A stretch of 64,000 nucleotides of DNA from JANRJY01 sp033763735 (GCA_033763735.1 JANRJY010000003.1:6382-70381); one strand, 5' to 3'. Numbered from the stretch's first letter, positions 7,301 to 16,318 are shown. Numbers and translations are program-made. Notes: a model not told the origin generated them from the sequence alone.

Positions 7301-9767
7301 ATGCCACAGGAAATACAATTTTAAAGGTTGTTCCTTTGTCTATTTCACTTTCAACTACAATTTTGCCTCCCAGAGCTTCTACTTGTGTTTTGGTCATATG
7401 CAACCCTAGTCCTTTTCCAGGCAGATCCACATTAAATCGAGTATAAAGGCCAAATATATTTTCACTGTATTTTTTTAAATTTATACCAATGCCATTATCA
7501 ATTACTTTGATTATAATCGAATCTTGATTTCGACTTCCAATTATTGAGATTTTTAGTGGTCTAGCCGATGATTTGTACTTTAAAGCATTGTGAATGAGAT
7601 TATATAGAATACTTTCCATATAGGCTTTAATAGTAAAAATTTCTTCTGAGTCACTATTAATGTTAGTTATAATTTCGGCTTTTGAATCTATGATTTGTTC
7701 GTGAAATATATCAAATATACCCTTCAATATTTCATTAATATTTGTCTTTTCCTTTTTAGTATTTAAGGCTGATCTTGATGCAAGTATGATGTTCAAATCT
7801 TTCAAAAGATCATCCATTTTGCTTACTGAATTGTGTATTTGATTCAATAATCTCTGTCGCTCATCAGTATCAAAATTTGGCAAATCCATTATACTAACAA
7901 GTCCTTTAATACTAGCTATTGGTGCTCTAAGATTATGCGATACTATGTAATTGAATTGCAACAATTCATTATTACGGTCGTTTAACTCTGATACTGTTTT
8001 TTTAAGTTCAACTTCTGCATTTTTTCTAAAGGTAATGTCAGTATTAGTACCACTCAATTGAACCGGAGCTCCATTTTCATCTCTCTTTACCACATTTCCT
8101 CTTCCCAATATCCATATCCAATCACCATTTTTGTTACGCATTCGAAATTCTGCATTATATCCCAAACTCCTTGGATTATTAATCACCGAAGCAATTAAAT
8201 CAACTGTTTTTTGAAAATCTTCCGGATGGCAAAGACTTTTCCAAGTTTCAAAATCCATATCAAATTCTTGATCTTCATAACCAAGCATTTCGTACCATCG
8301 AGTACTATAGAAAGTTTTACCGGTTACGTAGTTCCATTCCCATATTGCATCTGCGGTTGCCTTCAAGGCAAGAGATAACCTTTCTTCACTTTTTTGTAAT
8401 TTTTCTCTACTAGCTTCAATGGCCGCTTCTGTTTTCTTTCTTTCAGTAATATCTCTGGCGATGTTCAAATATCCTTTACCTTCGATCACTTTAGTGTTGA
8501 TTTCAACATCTATTTCAATTCCATCTTTTCTTTTCCATTTGCGCTCTATGAGTAATTTTTTATTTTGTCTCAGATATTCAACCGAAAGTGGCTTTCGTTC
8601 CAATTCAGCTGCCAGATATACATCGGCAAGTTTCATTTGCAAAAGTTCTTCCCTTTCATATCCCAGTAATTTGCACATAGCTGTATTTAAATGACTAAAA
8701 TTTGTATTTTCATCAAGTAAGAATATCGCATCCGAAGCATGTTCAACCAATGAATGATATTTTTCTTCTGATTCCAGGATAGCCAACTCTGCTTTTTTGC
8801 TTACTGTAATATCTCTGATTATGGCAATATATCCTATCCCTTCAATCAGTCGGTTATTGATTTGAGTCGGTACCAGAGTTCCATCTTTTTTAACCAGAGT
8901 TCGATAGCTGAGCGTTCCTTTTTGTTGATTTACTTCAGTAAGATATTTGGCTTGATTAGTTAATTCTTCTTTTGGAACTAAATTGGAAATTTTCATTCCT
9001 ATTAATTCCTCTTTGGAATACCCTAACAACCTGGTAGCAAAATCATTAGCATCAATAATGATAGTTTCTAAATTTAAAGAAAGTATAACATCACCTGCAT
9101 TTTCGAACAACAATCGATATTTGTTTTCATTTTCCTGTATTACTTTTTGTGCCAATTCTTGTTCGTGCGTTTTATTAATTAACTGTTTAATGTTTTGTTG
9201 AAAATAATTATAGAATAAGCCAATACCAAAAATTAAAATTATCATTACCCAAATTATAATGTACAACATTAATATCCAGGTAATTACATTGCGATTATAC
9301 ATATTATAATCAATACCCGTTTCTATTAAATGGGTCAAGTTTAATATCGCAATTGCAATTAACCCAAACGAAGCAATTGATAAATACATATAACCAATTC
9401 GAATTCCAAAAATCAGTGTACTTATTACCACGGTAATTAAGCATACATAATAGGCACTCGTAATTCCAAAAGAGAAAAGACCGAAAAATGAAATAAATAA
9501 AAAAAGCACACAAATTACATGTGTTTTTAATTCAATAGACAGGCTTTTTTTGTATAGATAAAATACTATGGTAATTACTGAAATTAAAATATGAGACAAA
9601 TAAATCCATTTCCAACCTGTATAAATTATTCTGGATAAAGACAAAGCAAGTGCTGGAATTATAAAAAATATCATTGCTTGATACATTCTGTTGATTAATG
9701 TATGCCGAATTTTATACAGCTCCGGCTCTGATTCCAACAATTGAAATATTTTTTTAACTGCTTTCAT
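7299..9767 (-). CDS. Membrane-bound sensor histidine kinase with three PAS domains
   Basis: 822 residues. An N-terminal membrane block of about six hydrophobic helices (30-190) has no large periplasmic domain. PAS1 is at about 212-330 (YRLLFENAGDVILSLN), PAS2 at about 332-448 (YHSLVEHASDAIFLLD) and PAS3/PAC at about 462-590 (WEWNYVTGKTFYSTRWYEMLGY). The dimerisation helix carries the phospho-acceptor H611 in VSHNLRAPIASIKG. The ATPase domain has N-box NLIHNALKYKS, DNGIGI and GKGLGLHMTK. There is no receiver domain and no adjacent response regulator, so this is an orphan kinase. It faces the DUF4154-TonB module tail to tail across the small-RNA candidate. Partnership with that module is possible but rests only on position. 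Confidence 0.93.
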   Translation of the reverse strand: MKAVKKIFQLLESEPELYKIRHTLINRMYQAMIFFIIPALALSLSRIIYTGWKWIYLSHILISVITIVFYLYKKSLSIELKTHVICVLFLFISFFGLFSFGITSAYYVCLITVVISTLIFGIRIGYMYLSIASFGLIAIAILNLTHLIETGIDYNMYNRNVITWILMLYIIIWVMIILIFGIGLFYNYFQQNIKQLINKTHEQELAQKVIQENENKYRLLFENAGDVILSLNLETIIIDANDFATRLLGYSKEELIGMKISNLVPKEELTNQAKYLTEVNQQKGTLSYRTLVKKDGTLVPTQINNRLIEGIGYIAIIRDITVSKKAELAILESEEKYHSLVEHASDAIFLLDENTNFSHLNTAMCKLLGYEREELLQMKLADVYLAAELERKPLSVEYLRQNKKLLIERKWKRKDGIEIDVEINTKVIEGKGYLNIARDITERKKTEAAIEASREKLQKSEERLSLALKATADAIWEWNYVTGKTFYSTRWYEMLGYEDQEFDMDFETWKSLCHPEDFQKTVDLIASVINNPRSLGYNAEFRMRNKNGDWIWILGRGNVVKRDENGAPVQLSGTNTDITFRKNAEVELKKTVSELNDRNNELLQFNYIVSHNLRAPIASIKGLVSIMDLPNFDTDERQRLLNQIHNSVSKMDDLLKDLNIILASRSALNTKKEKTNINEILKGIFDIFHEQIIDSKAEIITNINSDSEEIFTIKAYMESILYNLIHNALKYKSSARPLKISIIGSRNQDSIIIKVIDNGIGINLKKYSENIFGLYTRFNVDLPGKGLGLHMTKTQVEALGGKIVVESEIDKGTTFKIVFPVA

Positions 9768-10066
9768 ACAAAATATTAAAAACTAAAAACGTTAAAGTCT
9801 TATAGAACATTTAAGACTAATACTTTCTCCAAACCTTCAGCAATTTGCTTGCCGAACTCAACTATTTAATTTGGAATATTTGATTCTAAAAGATTAAATA
9901 TAATGTGTTAGAATCACTATAAACTCATCATTGCAAAATATTATTTTCCAATTCCAATCATAATATAAAAAATATATGTAAATAATAATAATTTCTATGT
10001 AAAAGTTAATCGTATGCAATCCATGTTATTGCAACGAATTAAATTTTAATATTAAAATCAACAAAT
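9768..10066. other. Intergenic region between divergent kinase and barrel genes
   Basis: 299 bp of AT-rich DNA with no gene. It must carry both promoters, but no exact TAnnTTTG was found on either strand. One 7-bp inverted repeat, AGTCTTA (9796-9802) and TAAGACT (9812-9818), lies about 30-50 bp before the kinase start. It could be a regulator site or 5'-leader hairpin. Confidence 0.4.
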
Positions 10067-10576
10067 ATGAAAAATGCAATTTTACTTGGCTTTATAGTTT
10101 GCTCTTTAACCTTCACTCACGCACAATACAAACTCGATAAAGGAAAAGCACAACTCAATGCTGGAGTAGGTTTTTCGGGATGGGGTATCCCTGTTTATAT
10201 TGGGTTAGATTATGGTGTTCATAAGAATATTTCTGTAGGCGGGGAACTCTCTTTTCGATCATATTCCAATTATTATAGAGGATATGGTTATAATCACCAG
10301 ATATTTGGATTATCAGCTAATGGGAATTATCACTTTAATTCTGTGTTTAAAATTCCCAGGGAATGGGATTTGTACGCTGGGCTTAATTTGGGATTTTATT
10401 TTTGGTCATCTCCAAACGATTATAGATCAGACCGTTACGATAATGGTACCGGTGTGGGCTTAGGCTTACAAGTGGGTGGTAGATATTATTTCTCTGATAA
10501 ATTTGGAATTAACCTTGAACTAGGAGGTGGTAGTGCCTTTAGTGGAGGCAAGTTTGGAATCAGTTATGCATTTTGA
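10067..10576 (+). CDS. Small outer-membrane beta-barrel protein
   Basis: 169 residues with a signal peptide (MKNAILLGFIVCSLTFTHA, cleaved before QYKL). The mature part alternates Gly/aromatic strands, for example AQLNAGVGFSGWGIPVYIGL, ISVGGELSFRSYSNYY, WDLYAGLNLGFYFW and GVGLGLQVGGRYYF. It ends in the C-terminal strand GKFGISYAF with terminal Phe, typical of Bam substrates. The length suits an eight-stranded OmpW/OmpX-like barrel. No specific family or ligand can be named. It is a single gene facing the bacilliredoxin gene and shares a bidirectional terminator with it. Confidence 0.75.
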   Translation: MKNAILLGFIVCSLTFTHAQYKLDKGKAQLNAGVGFSGWGIPVYIGLDYGVHKNISVGGELSFRSYSNYYRGYGYNHQIFGLSANGNYHFNSVFKIPREWDLYAGLNLGFYFWSSPNDYRSDRYDNGTGVGLGLQVGGRYYFSDKFGINLELGGGSAFSGGKFGISYAF

Positions 10577-10600
10577 TAAACAAAAAACAAATACACATAA

Positions 10601-10627
10601 AAAAAGCCGATTCATCATCGGCTTTTT
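10601..10627. terminator. Bidirectional terminator
   Basis: Perfect 11-bp stem AAAAAGCCGAT (10601-10611) and ATCGGCTTTTT (10617-10627), loop TCATC. The T-run is on the plus strand and the matching A-run serves the minus strand. It lies between the convergent barrel and bacilliredoxin genes. Confidence 0.9.
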
Positions 10628-10647
10628 ATTTAAATATTAAAATAAAA

Positions 10648-11076
10648 TTATACTTTTTCAACACTACAAAATTCTTCAAATGCCATTAACAAGTTGTCGG
10701 CAATCATTTCAGCAGGGCGACCTTCAATATGATGACGCTCAATCATGTGAACCAACTCTCCATCTTTGAATAATGCCATTGCAGGTGAAGATGGTGGGTA
10801 TGGCAGCATAAATTCTCTTGCTTTTGCAGTAGCTTCGGTATCCACTCCGGCAAACACAGTTATCAAATGATCCGGTTTCGATTTTGTATTTTCTAAAGCC
10901 ATTTTTGCAGCAGGGCGTGCATTACGAGCCGCACATCCACAAACCGAATTCACTACTACTAAAGTGGTACCTTGGCTGGTTATTTCTTTTTCAACATCTT
11001 TAGGGTCAACTACTTCTTTAAAACCAACATTAGTTAGTTCTTTTTTCATCGGTAATACTAAATCAATTGGATACAT
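10648..11076 (-). CDS. BrxA/BrxB-family bacilliredoxin (YphP/YqiW)
   Basis: 142 residues, the usual family length. The fold is thioredoxin-like with the CGC active site at C46-C48 in VVNSVCGCAARNARPA. Other conserved parts are FAGVDTEATAKAREFM, YPPSSPAMALFKDGELVHMIERHHIEGR and the helix before the C-terminus. In Firmicutes these proteins remove bacillithiol from S-bacillithiolated proteins, and bacillithiol is also known in some Bacteroidota. It is last in the minus-strand sufS-sufE-DUF59 series, 82 bp after the DUF59 gene, consistent with protecting Fe-S assembly enzymes or their thiols. Whether this organism makes bacillithiol cannot be seen here. Confidence 0.88.
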   Translation of the reverse strand: MYPIDLVLPMKKELTNVGFKEVVDPKDVEKEITSQGTTLVVVNSVCGCAARNARPAAKMALENTKSKPDHLITVFAGVDTEATAKAREFMLPYPPSSPAMALFKDGELVHMIERHHIEGRPAEMIADNLLMAFEEFCSVEKV

Positions 11077-11158
11077 ATTTATAATCTTTTAATTGGTTAA
11101 ATGCTTCTAATAAATTCAACAACAAATATACAACACAAATGGTTCTCAATTATAATAA

Positions 11159-11491
11159 TTAAAGATAACCCAGTTCAAGTTTAGCCACTTCGGTCATCAT
11201 ATCTTGATTCCATGGTGGGTCAAATGTAATTTCTACATTTACTTCGTTAAATAATCCTAATGCTTCTGTTTTAGTTTTTACTTCATTAGGAAGTTCTTGT
11301 GCAGATGGGCATGAAGGTGAAGTCAAGGTCATACTTATGTAACAGTTATTTACAGGATATAAATTCACTTCATAAATTAAGCCTAATTCAAATACGTTAA
11401 CCGGAATTTCGGGGTCATATACCGTTTTGATGGCTTCAATAACTTTCTCCTTTTTTTCGGCTTCAGAGAGGGTTTCTGTTTGCGTTTCCAT
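11159..11491 (-). CDS. SUF-associated DUF59/MIP18 protein (SufT-like)
   Basis: 110 residues with one MIP18/DUF59 domain: KEKVIEAIKTVYDPEIPVNV, FELGLIYEVNL, MTLTSPSCPSAQELPNEV (with the conserved Cys) and VEITFDPPWNQDMMTEVAKLELG. The family assists maturation or transfer of Fe-S clusters and is usually encoded in suf clusters. The gene is cytosolic and lies between sufE and the bacilliredoxin gene on the same strand, so a role in Fe-S assembly is supported by context. An acidic N-terminal tail of about 15 residues precedes the domain. Family firm; exact step not known. Confidence 0.9.
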   Translation of the reverse strand: METQTETLSEAEKKEKVIEAIKTVYDPEIPVNVFELGLIYEVNLYPVNNCYISMTLTSPSCPSAQELPNEVKTKTEALGLFNEVNVEITFDPPWNQDMMTEVAKLELGYL

Positions 11492-11584
11492 TTATTTACA
11501 AATTATTCTAATCGATTTGTGCTCTCAATTTAAACACTTTTATTCAAAAATAAATTCAAAACTGAACACCGACAACACAAATTT

Positions 11585-11640
11585 GGCGAATTTAAACGGA
11601 TTTATTAGTGATAATTTGTCTAATTCGTGTCATTCCCCAT
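11585..11640. repeat. Degenerate ~10-11 bp periodic repeat between sufE and the DUF59 gene
   Basis: The 155-bp gap contains an array of related units, each beginning AATT or ATTT about every 10-11 bases, for example AATTTGTCT followed by AATTCGTGTC. The units are imperfect and non-coding. It may be a remnant of a dispersed intergenic repeat; its copy number in the genome is unknown. Confidence 0.3.
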
Positions 11641-11646
11641 CAATTG

Positions 11647-12057
11647 TTAAATAACTGAACCTGCATACGCTTTCATTTGTTTAACCATCGATACCAATCC
11701 ATTGGACCGCGTTGGCGACAAATAATTGCCTAATCCTATATCATGTATAAACTGTGTATCAAGAACACTAATTTCTTGCGGTAATTGCCCTGAAGCGACA
11801 TAAATCAACAAACTTACCAATCCTTTTACAAATACGGAATCGCTATCGGCATTAAAATAAATTAACCCATCTTTAAAGTCAGGCACCAACCATACCGTTG
11901 ACTGACAACCTTTTATAATAAATTCCGATTTTTTATATTCTGTACTTAAGGGAGGGAGTTTTTTGCCCAACTCAATTACATATTCATATTTTTGGTCCAA
12001 ATCTTCCAGAAATTGAAAGTTTTCGATGATTTCAGCTTGTTTTTGCTTAACACTCAA
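11647..12057 (-). CDS. sufE: SufE sulfur acceptor protein
   Basis: 136 residues. The SufE signature IIKGCQSTVWL places the sulfur-accepting cysteine at C51, and FNADSDSVFVKGLVSLLIYVASG follows as expected. SufE takes persulfide sulfur from SufS and passes it to the SufBCD scaffold. The only possible start is TTG at 12057: an in-frame stop lies 18 bp upstream and no early ATG exists. It follows sufS by 84 bp on the same strand. Neighbouring sufB, sufC and sufD are absent, so the scaffold must be encoded elsewhere. Confidence 0.93.
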   Translation of the reverse strand: MSVKQKQAEIIENFQFLEDLDQKYEYVIELGKKLPPLSTEYKKSEFIIKGCQSTVWLVPDFKDGLIYFNADSDSVFVKGLVSLLIYVASGQLPQEISVLDTQFIHDIGLGNYLSPTRSNGLVSMVKQMKAYAGSVI

Positions 12058-12141
12058 ATTTTTAGCTTTTTATTTAACAACAAATACATTTACGATACAG
12101 TTTTTTCTCTGTGTAACTCTATTTCTCTGTGGTTTACAATT

Positions 12142-13383
12142 TTATAACAACATTCGTCTTGCCTTTTGAATACCCGAAATCAGTTTATCAACTTCTTCAA
12201 AAGTATTATACATAGCAAACGAAGCCCTCACCGTGCCTGGAATACCAAATCGCTGCATCAAAGGCTGGGTACAATGATGACCCGTACGCACTGCAATGCC
12301 CTCACTATCAAGTATTATACCCACATCTTGCGGATGAATACCCTCTATTAAAAATGATTGTACGCTAACCTTATTTTTAGAAGTACCATAAAGTTTAATT
12401 CCATCAATTTCATTTAATTTCTCAACACAATATGCCAAAAGTGCATCTTCATGAGCCGCAATTGCTTCTTTTCCAATTGCTTTAATATATTTCAAAGAAA
12501 CATTCAAAGCTATCGTATCCGCAATATTGGGCGTACCTGCTTCAAACTTATAGGGCAAATCGTTGTAAGTAGTTTTTGCAAAAGTAACTTCCTTAATCAT
12601 CTCTCCACCACCCATATAAGGAGGCATTTTTTCTAATAATACACGTTTTCCATAAAGTGCACCTATCCCGGTAGGACCATAAAATTTATGACCTGACAAT
12701 ACATAAAAATCAGCACTTAAGTTTTGAACATCAATATTCATATGAGAGGCTGCTTGAGCGCCATCTACCAAAACAACAGCCCCAAACTTATGTGCATCTG
12801 CAATAATCTCTTTAATTGGATTTATTGTACCTAAAGCGTTGGAAACGTGTACAATAGCAACGATTTTGGTTTTTTCGGAAAGTAATTTAAGATATTCTTC
12901 ATAAATAATTTCACCAGCATCGTTAATAGGAATTATTTTGAGCACAGCTCCTTTTTCTTCACATATCATTTGCCAGGGCACAATGTTGGAATGATGTTCC
13001 ATTGTACTGATTATCACTTCATCTCCTGATTTTAAATACGTCCTTCCATAGGATTGTGCCACTAAATTAATACCTTCGGTTACTCCACGAGTGAAAATGA
13101 TTTGTTCTTCCGATTCCGAATTTATAAATTCACGTATGGCTTTTCGGGTATCTTCAAATAACAGTGTGGCTTTGTCGGCAAGCGAATGTAACCCTCTGTG
13201 AATGTTGGCATTAGTAGTATTGTAATAATTTGATATTGCATCAATAACTACTTGCGGTTTTTGCGTTGTAGCAGCATTATCAAAATACACCAAATGCTTA
13301 CCGTGCACCAATTGATTCAAGATTGGAAAGTCTTTCCTAACTTTAAGTACATCAAAATCGGTAATGGTTTGTAAATCGGTCAT
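12142..13383 (-). CDS. sufS: SufS cysteine desulfurase
   Basis: 413 residues from ATG 13383, a class V PLP enzyme. Visible features are YFDNAATTQKP, the cofactor region STMEHHSNIVPW, VLVDGAQAASHM, the PLP lysine K233 in LSGHKFYGPTG and the catalytic C371 in RTGHHCTQP. It removes sulfur from cysteine for SufE and Fe-S cluster assembly. An open frame extends 30 bp further up to 13413, but a -7 promoter element TACCTTTG sits at 13406-13399 inside that extension, so the internal ATG is the real start. It heads the series sufS-sufE-DUF59-bacilliredoxin. The normal sufBCD partners are not next to it. Confidence 0.95.
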   Translation of the reverse strand: MTDLQTITDFDVLKVRKDFPILNQLVHGKHLVYFDNAATTQKPQVVIDAISNYYNTTNANIHRGLHSLADKATLLFEDTRKAIREFINSESEEQIIFTRGVTEGINLVAQSYGRTYLKSGDEVIISTMEHHSNIVPWQMICEEKGAVLKIIPINDAGEIIYEEYLKLLSEKTKIVAIVHVSNALGTINPIKEIIADAHKFGAVVLVDGAQAASHMNIDVQNLSADFYVLSGHKFYGPTGIGALYGKRVLLEKMPPYMGGGEMIKEVTFAKTTYNDLPYKFEAGTPNIADTIALNVSLKYIKAIGKEAIAAHEDALLAYCVEKLNEIDGIKLYGTSKNKVSVQSFLIEGIHPQDVGIILDSEGIAVRTGHHCTQPLMQRFGIPGTVRASFAMYNTFEEVDKLISGIQKARRMLL

Positions 13384-13398
13384 GATATTATTTGCTCT

Positions 13399-13406
13399 CA
13401 AAGGTA
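13399..13406 (-). promoter_or_regulatory. -7 promoter element of sufS
   Basis: TACCTTTG on the minus strand matches TAnnTTTG exactly. It is 15 bp before the sufS ATG, leaving a very short leader, and it decides the start codon. No clear TTG is present at the -33 position. Confidence 0.55.
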
Positions 13407-13458
13407 AGAACAAATTATTTCTTTAGAATGTTTCTAAGGAAGAATAATTAATTGGCCT

Positions 13459-13803
13459 TTATAAAAATTTAATTAATGCAATTAATAGGGTGGTTGTACT
13501 GATTTGTAAGACAATTATCCAACGTAGTTGCTCTTTGAAACCTCTCTCCATATCGGTTCGGAGTTGTTCTATCTTCAAATCTAGGGAGTGGATATCGGAC
13601 TTGAATTCTTCTTTCAGGGAAGCAATATCGGACTTGAATTCCAGTTTTAGTGAAGAAATGTCAGATTTCGTTGAAAAAATATTCTGAGCTTCCACAAATT
13701 TCTTTTCAACTTTAGATTCAATATATTCAACAAGGTTTTTGGCTTCCTTATCACCCATATTGGTTTTTAAAATTTCATAAAGTTCAATTTCTGAGATGTT
13801 CAT
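13459..13803 (-). CDS. Coiled-coil protein with hendecad repeats and a C-terminal membrane anchor
   Basis: 114 residues. The N-terminal 50 residues are a helical domain (ELYEILKTNMGDKEAKNLVE) like those of DUF1640/CCDC90-type coiled-coil proteins. Three 11-residue repeats follow, each starting SDI: SDISSLKLEFK, SDIASLKEEFK, SDIHSLDLKIE. The repeats are also visible at DNA level as 33-bp units. The protein ends in one hydrophobic helix (WIIVLQISTTTLLIALIKFL), which would anchor it in the inner membrane. It has its own -7 promoter at 13832-13825. Function is unknown. It lies between sufS and the inositol monophosphatase gene with no clear link to either. Confidence 0.75.
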   Translation of the reverse strand: MNISEIELYEILKTNMGDKEAKNLVEYIESKVEKKFVEAQNIFSTKSDISSLKLEFKSDIASLKEEFKSDIHSLDLKIEQLRTDMERGFKEQLRWIIVLQISTTTLLIALIKFL

Positions 13804-13824
13804 TTACTAGATGACATTATTATA

Positions 13825-13832
13825 CAAAGTTA
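13825..13832 (-). promoter_or_regulatory. -7 promoter element of the coiled-coil gene
   Basis: TAACTTTG on the minus strand is an exact TAnnTTTG match 21 bp before the ATG at 13803. No -33 TTG is seen at the usual 18-20 bp spacing. Confidence 0.5.
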
Positions 13833-13890
13833 ATTATAATTTTTGATTAATTAAATCATTCAAAATTCAACACTCATCGTTAAACTTTTC

Positions 13891-14691
13891 CTACCTCCAA
13901 TGTTTCTTTATAGTCCCCACCAAATCATCATGAATACTGCCGCAACTGGCTACTATTTTATGGCTAAAAATATAATCATCACCTCCCATAAAATCTGTCA
14001 CTTTACCTCCGGCCTCTTGAACTATAAGCACACCTGCGGCTACGTCCCACGAGTTAATGCTCCACTCATAATAGGCTTCAAACCTGCCACAAGCAACCCA
14101 GGCGAGATCAATGGCAGCCGAGCCGCATCTGCGAATTCCGTGCGAACTTTTCATAAAATCACTCAACACATTCAAAAAATAAGGGACTTTTTCAAAATCA
14201 TGATAAGGAAATCCTGTTGCAAGCAATGATTGCGATAGTTCTTTGGCTTTCGACACTTTAATGGGTTTATTGTTACAAAAAGCTCCTTCGCCTTTAGCTG
14301 CATGAAAGCACTCTCCCCTACTTGGGTCTAGAATCACACCTACTACCATTTCGTTGCCCCTCATAAGCCCTACACTTATGGAGTATAAAGGCAATCCATG
14401 CATAAAATTGGTGGTGCCATCCAAAGGATCTATTAGCCACACATATTCTTCATTGGTTCTTTGTGCTACAGTACCTTCTTCTGTAATGTATCCTGCTTCC
14501 GGCAATATTGAACTTAGACCTTTAACTAATATTTTTTCGGCTTCCTTATCTACATAAGAAACCAAGTTATTAACCCCCTTATATTCAATTTTATCCCAAT
14601 CAAAACCTTCCCATTCTTTCTTAATAAATACACCGGTTTGTTGAACAATTTCAATGGTTTTTTTGCATATTTCACTATAGGATGAAGCCAT
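13891..14691 (-). CDS. Inositol monophosphatase family protein (SuhB-like)
   Basis: 266 residues, normal length. The Mg-binding motifs of the family are present: the EE pair in YITEEGT (about 71-72), DPLDGTTNFMHG (D88, D91) and SWDVAAGVLIVQEAGG near the C-terminus. IRRCGSAAIDLAWVACGRFE is also conserved. The enzyme hydrolyses inositol-1-phosphate or related sugar phosphates; some members (SuhB) also act in rRNA transcription. Substrate preference cannot be read from sequence. It starts one base after the lnt stop codon, so it is the third gene of an rsmI-lnt-imp operon. Confidence 0.93.
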   Translation of the reverse strand: MASSYSEICKKTIEIVQQTGVFIKKEWEGFDWDKIEYKGVNNLVSYVDKEAEKILVKGLSSILPEAGYITEEGTVAQRTNEEYVWLIDPLDGTTNFMHGLPLYSISVGLMRGNEMVVGVILDPSRGECFHAAKGEGAFCNNKPIKVSKAKELSQSLLATGFPYHDFEKVPYFLNVLSDFMKSSHGIRRCGSAAIDLAWVACGRFEAYYEWSINSWDVAAGVLIVQEAGGKVTDFMGGDDYIFSHKIVASCGSIHDDLVGTIKKHWR

Positions 14692-14692
14692 A

Positions 14693-16318
14693 TTATTTCT
14701 TAATTTTTCTTAATTGTAAAGTCACAAAAATATACAAAAAATATGAAATAAATATCCCACAACCATAGGAGGCGGCCTTCCCTATCAAATCTCCAAAAGT
14801 CACATAAAATGTCATGTAGGTATTCATTTTAATAGATTGACGCATAGCATCTTGTATCCAATATATATTCGTTTTTATGATGTCGCCTCTTTGGTTCATG
14901 TATCCTGATATTCCGGTATTGGCTGCTCGGGCCACTGATCTACGAGTTTCAATGGCTCTTAATCTGGCATAATGTAAGTGCTGCACATGTCCGGGTGTAT
15001 TACCCCACCAACCATCATTGGTGATTATGCAAATATATCCTGCACCTTTTCTCACATAATCAGCAACAAACTCACCAAATATTGATTCGTAGCAAATAAC
15101 AGGAGCTACACTAACCCCTGATTTTGAAGTAAATACGGTGCGTTCTTTTTGCGTACCCAAGCTTCCTGTGATGCCCCCCAAATCAATGGCAAAATTGTTT
15201 AAAAAGGTCAATGCATAGCTATACGGCAAGTTTTCAACGCCCGGCACAAGTTTTGATTTGTGATAGAATCTACATTTAACATTATTTTCTAATGCCATAC
15301 CCGTATTGAAATAATCATAATATCCAACACCTTCACCATATCTTGCTGTAGGACTGGCATCGAACTTGCCACCGTATATGTAATATGTGTCACTACCGGT
15401 AATTAACATCAAATTGGGATGTTTCTTTAAAAAATTCCGAATCATCAATATATATTTTTGGTCTTCAATTAATAATTCGTCAAAACCAACAGGTAAGGAA
15501 GTTTCTGGCCAAGCCAAAATTTTGGTACTATCTGTGATTGTTTTTTCTGATAGATCAAGCAATCGTTCCAATTGCAAATCAAAAGGTATAAAATGTGGGG
15601 TGTCCGGAAATTTTTCGTTATAAGGATCTACATTGGGTTGAACTACCACAAATTCATTGCTAAATCCTTCTTCTTCATAAGCAAAATATCTTGTGAGACT
15701 TATAAAAACAGGAATTGCAATTACCACAAATATCAATCCGGTAAATACTTGTTTACTCTTAGACTCATTCGTTCTGAATACTTCAAAAACTAAATAATTG
15801 ACCAAAAGAATCCAAAAAGTGCCTCCCAAATGACCTGTATACTCATACCACTGAACCAAATAATGCGCAAATGCAAAACAATTGCCTAAAGTTAACCATG
15901 GCCATGTAAGTTCCCAGTTAAGATGCAAATATTCAAATCCTATCCAAAATGAGATTAACACTAAAAAGTGAAGAAAATCTGATTTAAACACATTCCTTTT
16001 GATTGCATATTTATAAAATCTCCATGGAATGGTCATAAAAAAAGAATTGCAAAGTATGGCAGCAACCGAACCTCCGGGACTAGCATTCCAAACCCACCAT
16101 GTGGTAATAACATTCCACATTACAAATGCCAAATAAAGCCAAAAGTTGTATTTTAAATCGGCCCATTTTTCATTTTTACCTGCAAATGTTTGAGTCAATA
16201 TGAATAATGGTACAAATCCAAAGAAACTAAATACAGGATAAATATACCAAGCAGCACTCATCAAAATGGCTGAAATCAAACTCAAAAACAAAGGATTCAG
16301 TTTAATCTTGTTCCACAT
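14693..16318 (-). CDS. lnt: Apolipoprotein N-acyltransferase
   Basis: 541 residues from ATG 16318. About seven hydrophobic helices form the N-terminal membrane part. A periplasmic nitrilase domain follows with the catalytic triad visible: Glu in ILAWPETSLP, Lys in YHKSKLVPGVENLP and Cys in VAPVICYESIFGE. TNDGWWGNTPGHVQHLHYA and IETRRSVARAANTGIS are also conserved. A final membrane helix precedes a basic tail. It N-acylates the lipid-modified cysteine of lipoproteins in the inner membrane. A GTG at 16345 could extend the frame by nine residues; the ATG is preferred because the first membrane helix begins soon after it. It overlaps rsmI by 17 bp. Confidence 0.92.
   Translation of the reverse strand: MWNKIKLNPLFLSLISAILMSAAWYIYPVFSFFGFVPLFILTQTFAGKNEKWADLKYNFWLYLAFVMWNVITTWWVWNASPGGSVAAILCNSFFMTIPWRFYKYAIKRNVFKSDFLHFLVLISFWIGFEYLHLNWELTWPWLTLGNCFAFAHYLVQWYEYTGHLGGTFWILLVNYLVFEVFRTNESKSKQVFTGLIFVVIAIPVFISLTRYFAYEEEGFSNEFVVVQPNVDPYNEKFPDTPHFIPFDLQLERLLDLSEKTITDSTKILAWPETSLPVGFDELLIEDQKYILMIRNFLKKHPNLMLITGSDTYYIYGGKFDASPTARYGEGVGYYDYFNTGMALENNVKCRFYHKSKLVPGVENLPYSYALTFLNNFAIDLGGITGSLGTQKERTVFTSKSGVSVAPVICYESIFGEFVADYVRKGAGYICIITNDGWWGNTPGHVQHLHYARLRAIETRRSVARAANTGISGYMNQRGDIIKTNIYWIQDAMRQSIKMNTYMTFYVTFGDLIGKAASYGCGIFISYFLYIFVTLQLRKIKK

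Noticed and set aside
13384..13413. Extended N-terminus of SufS
   Set aside because: The extension contains the promoter element TACCTTTG, and the internal ATG matches the usual family start.
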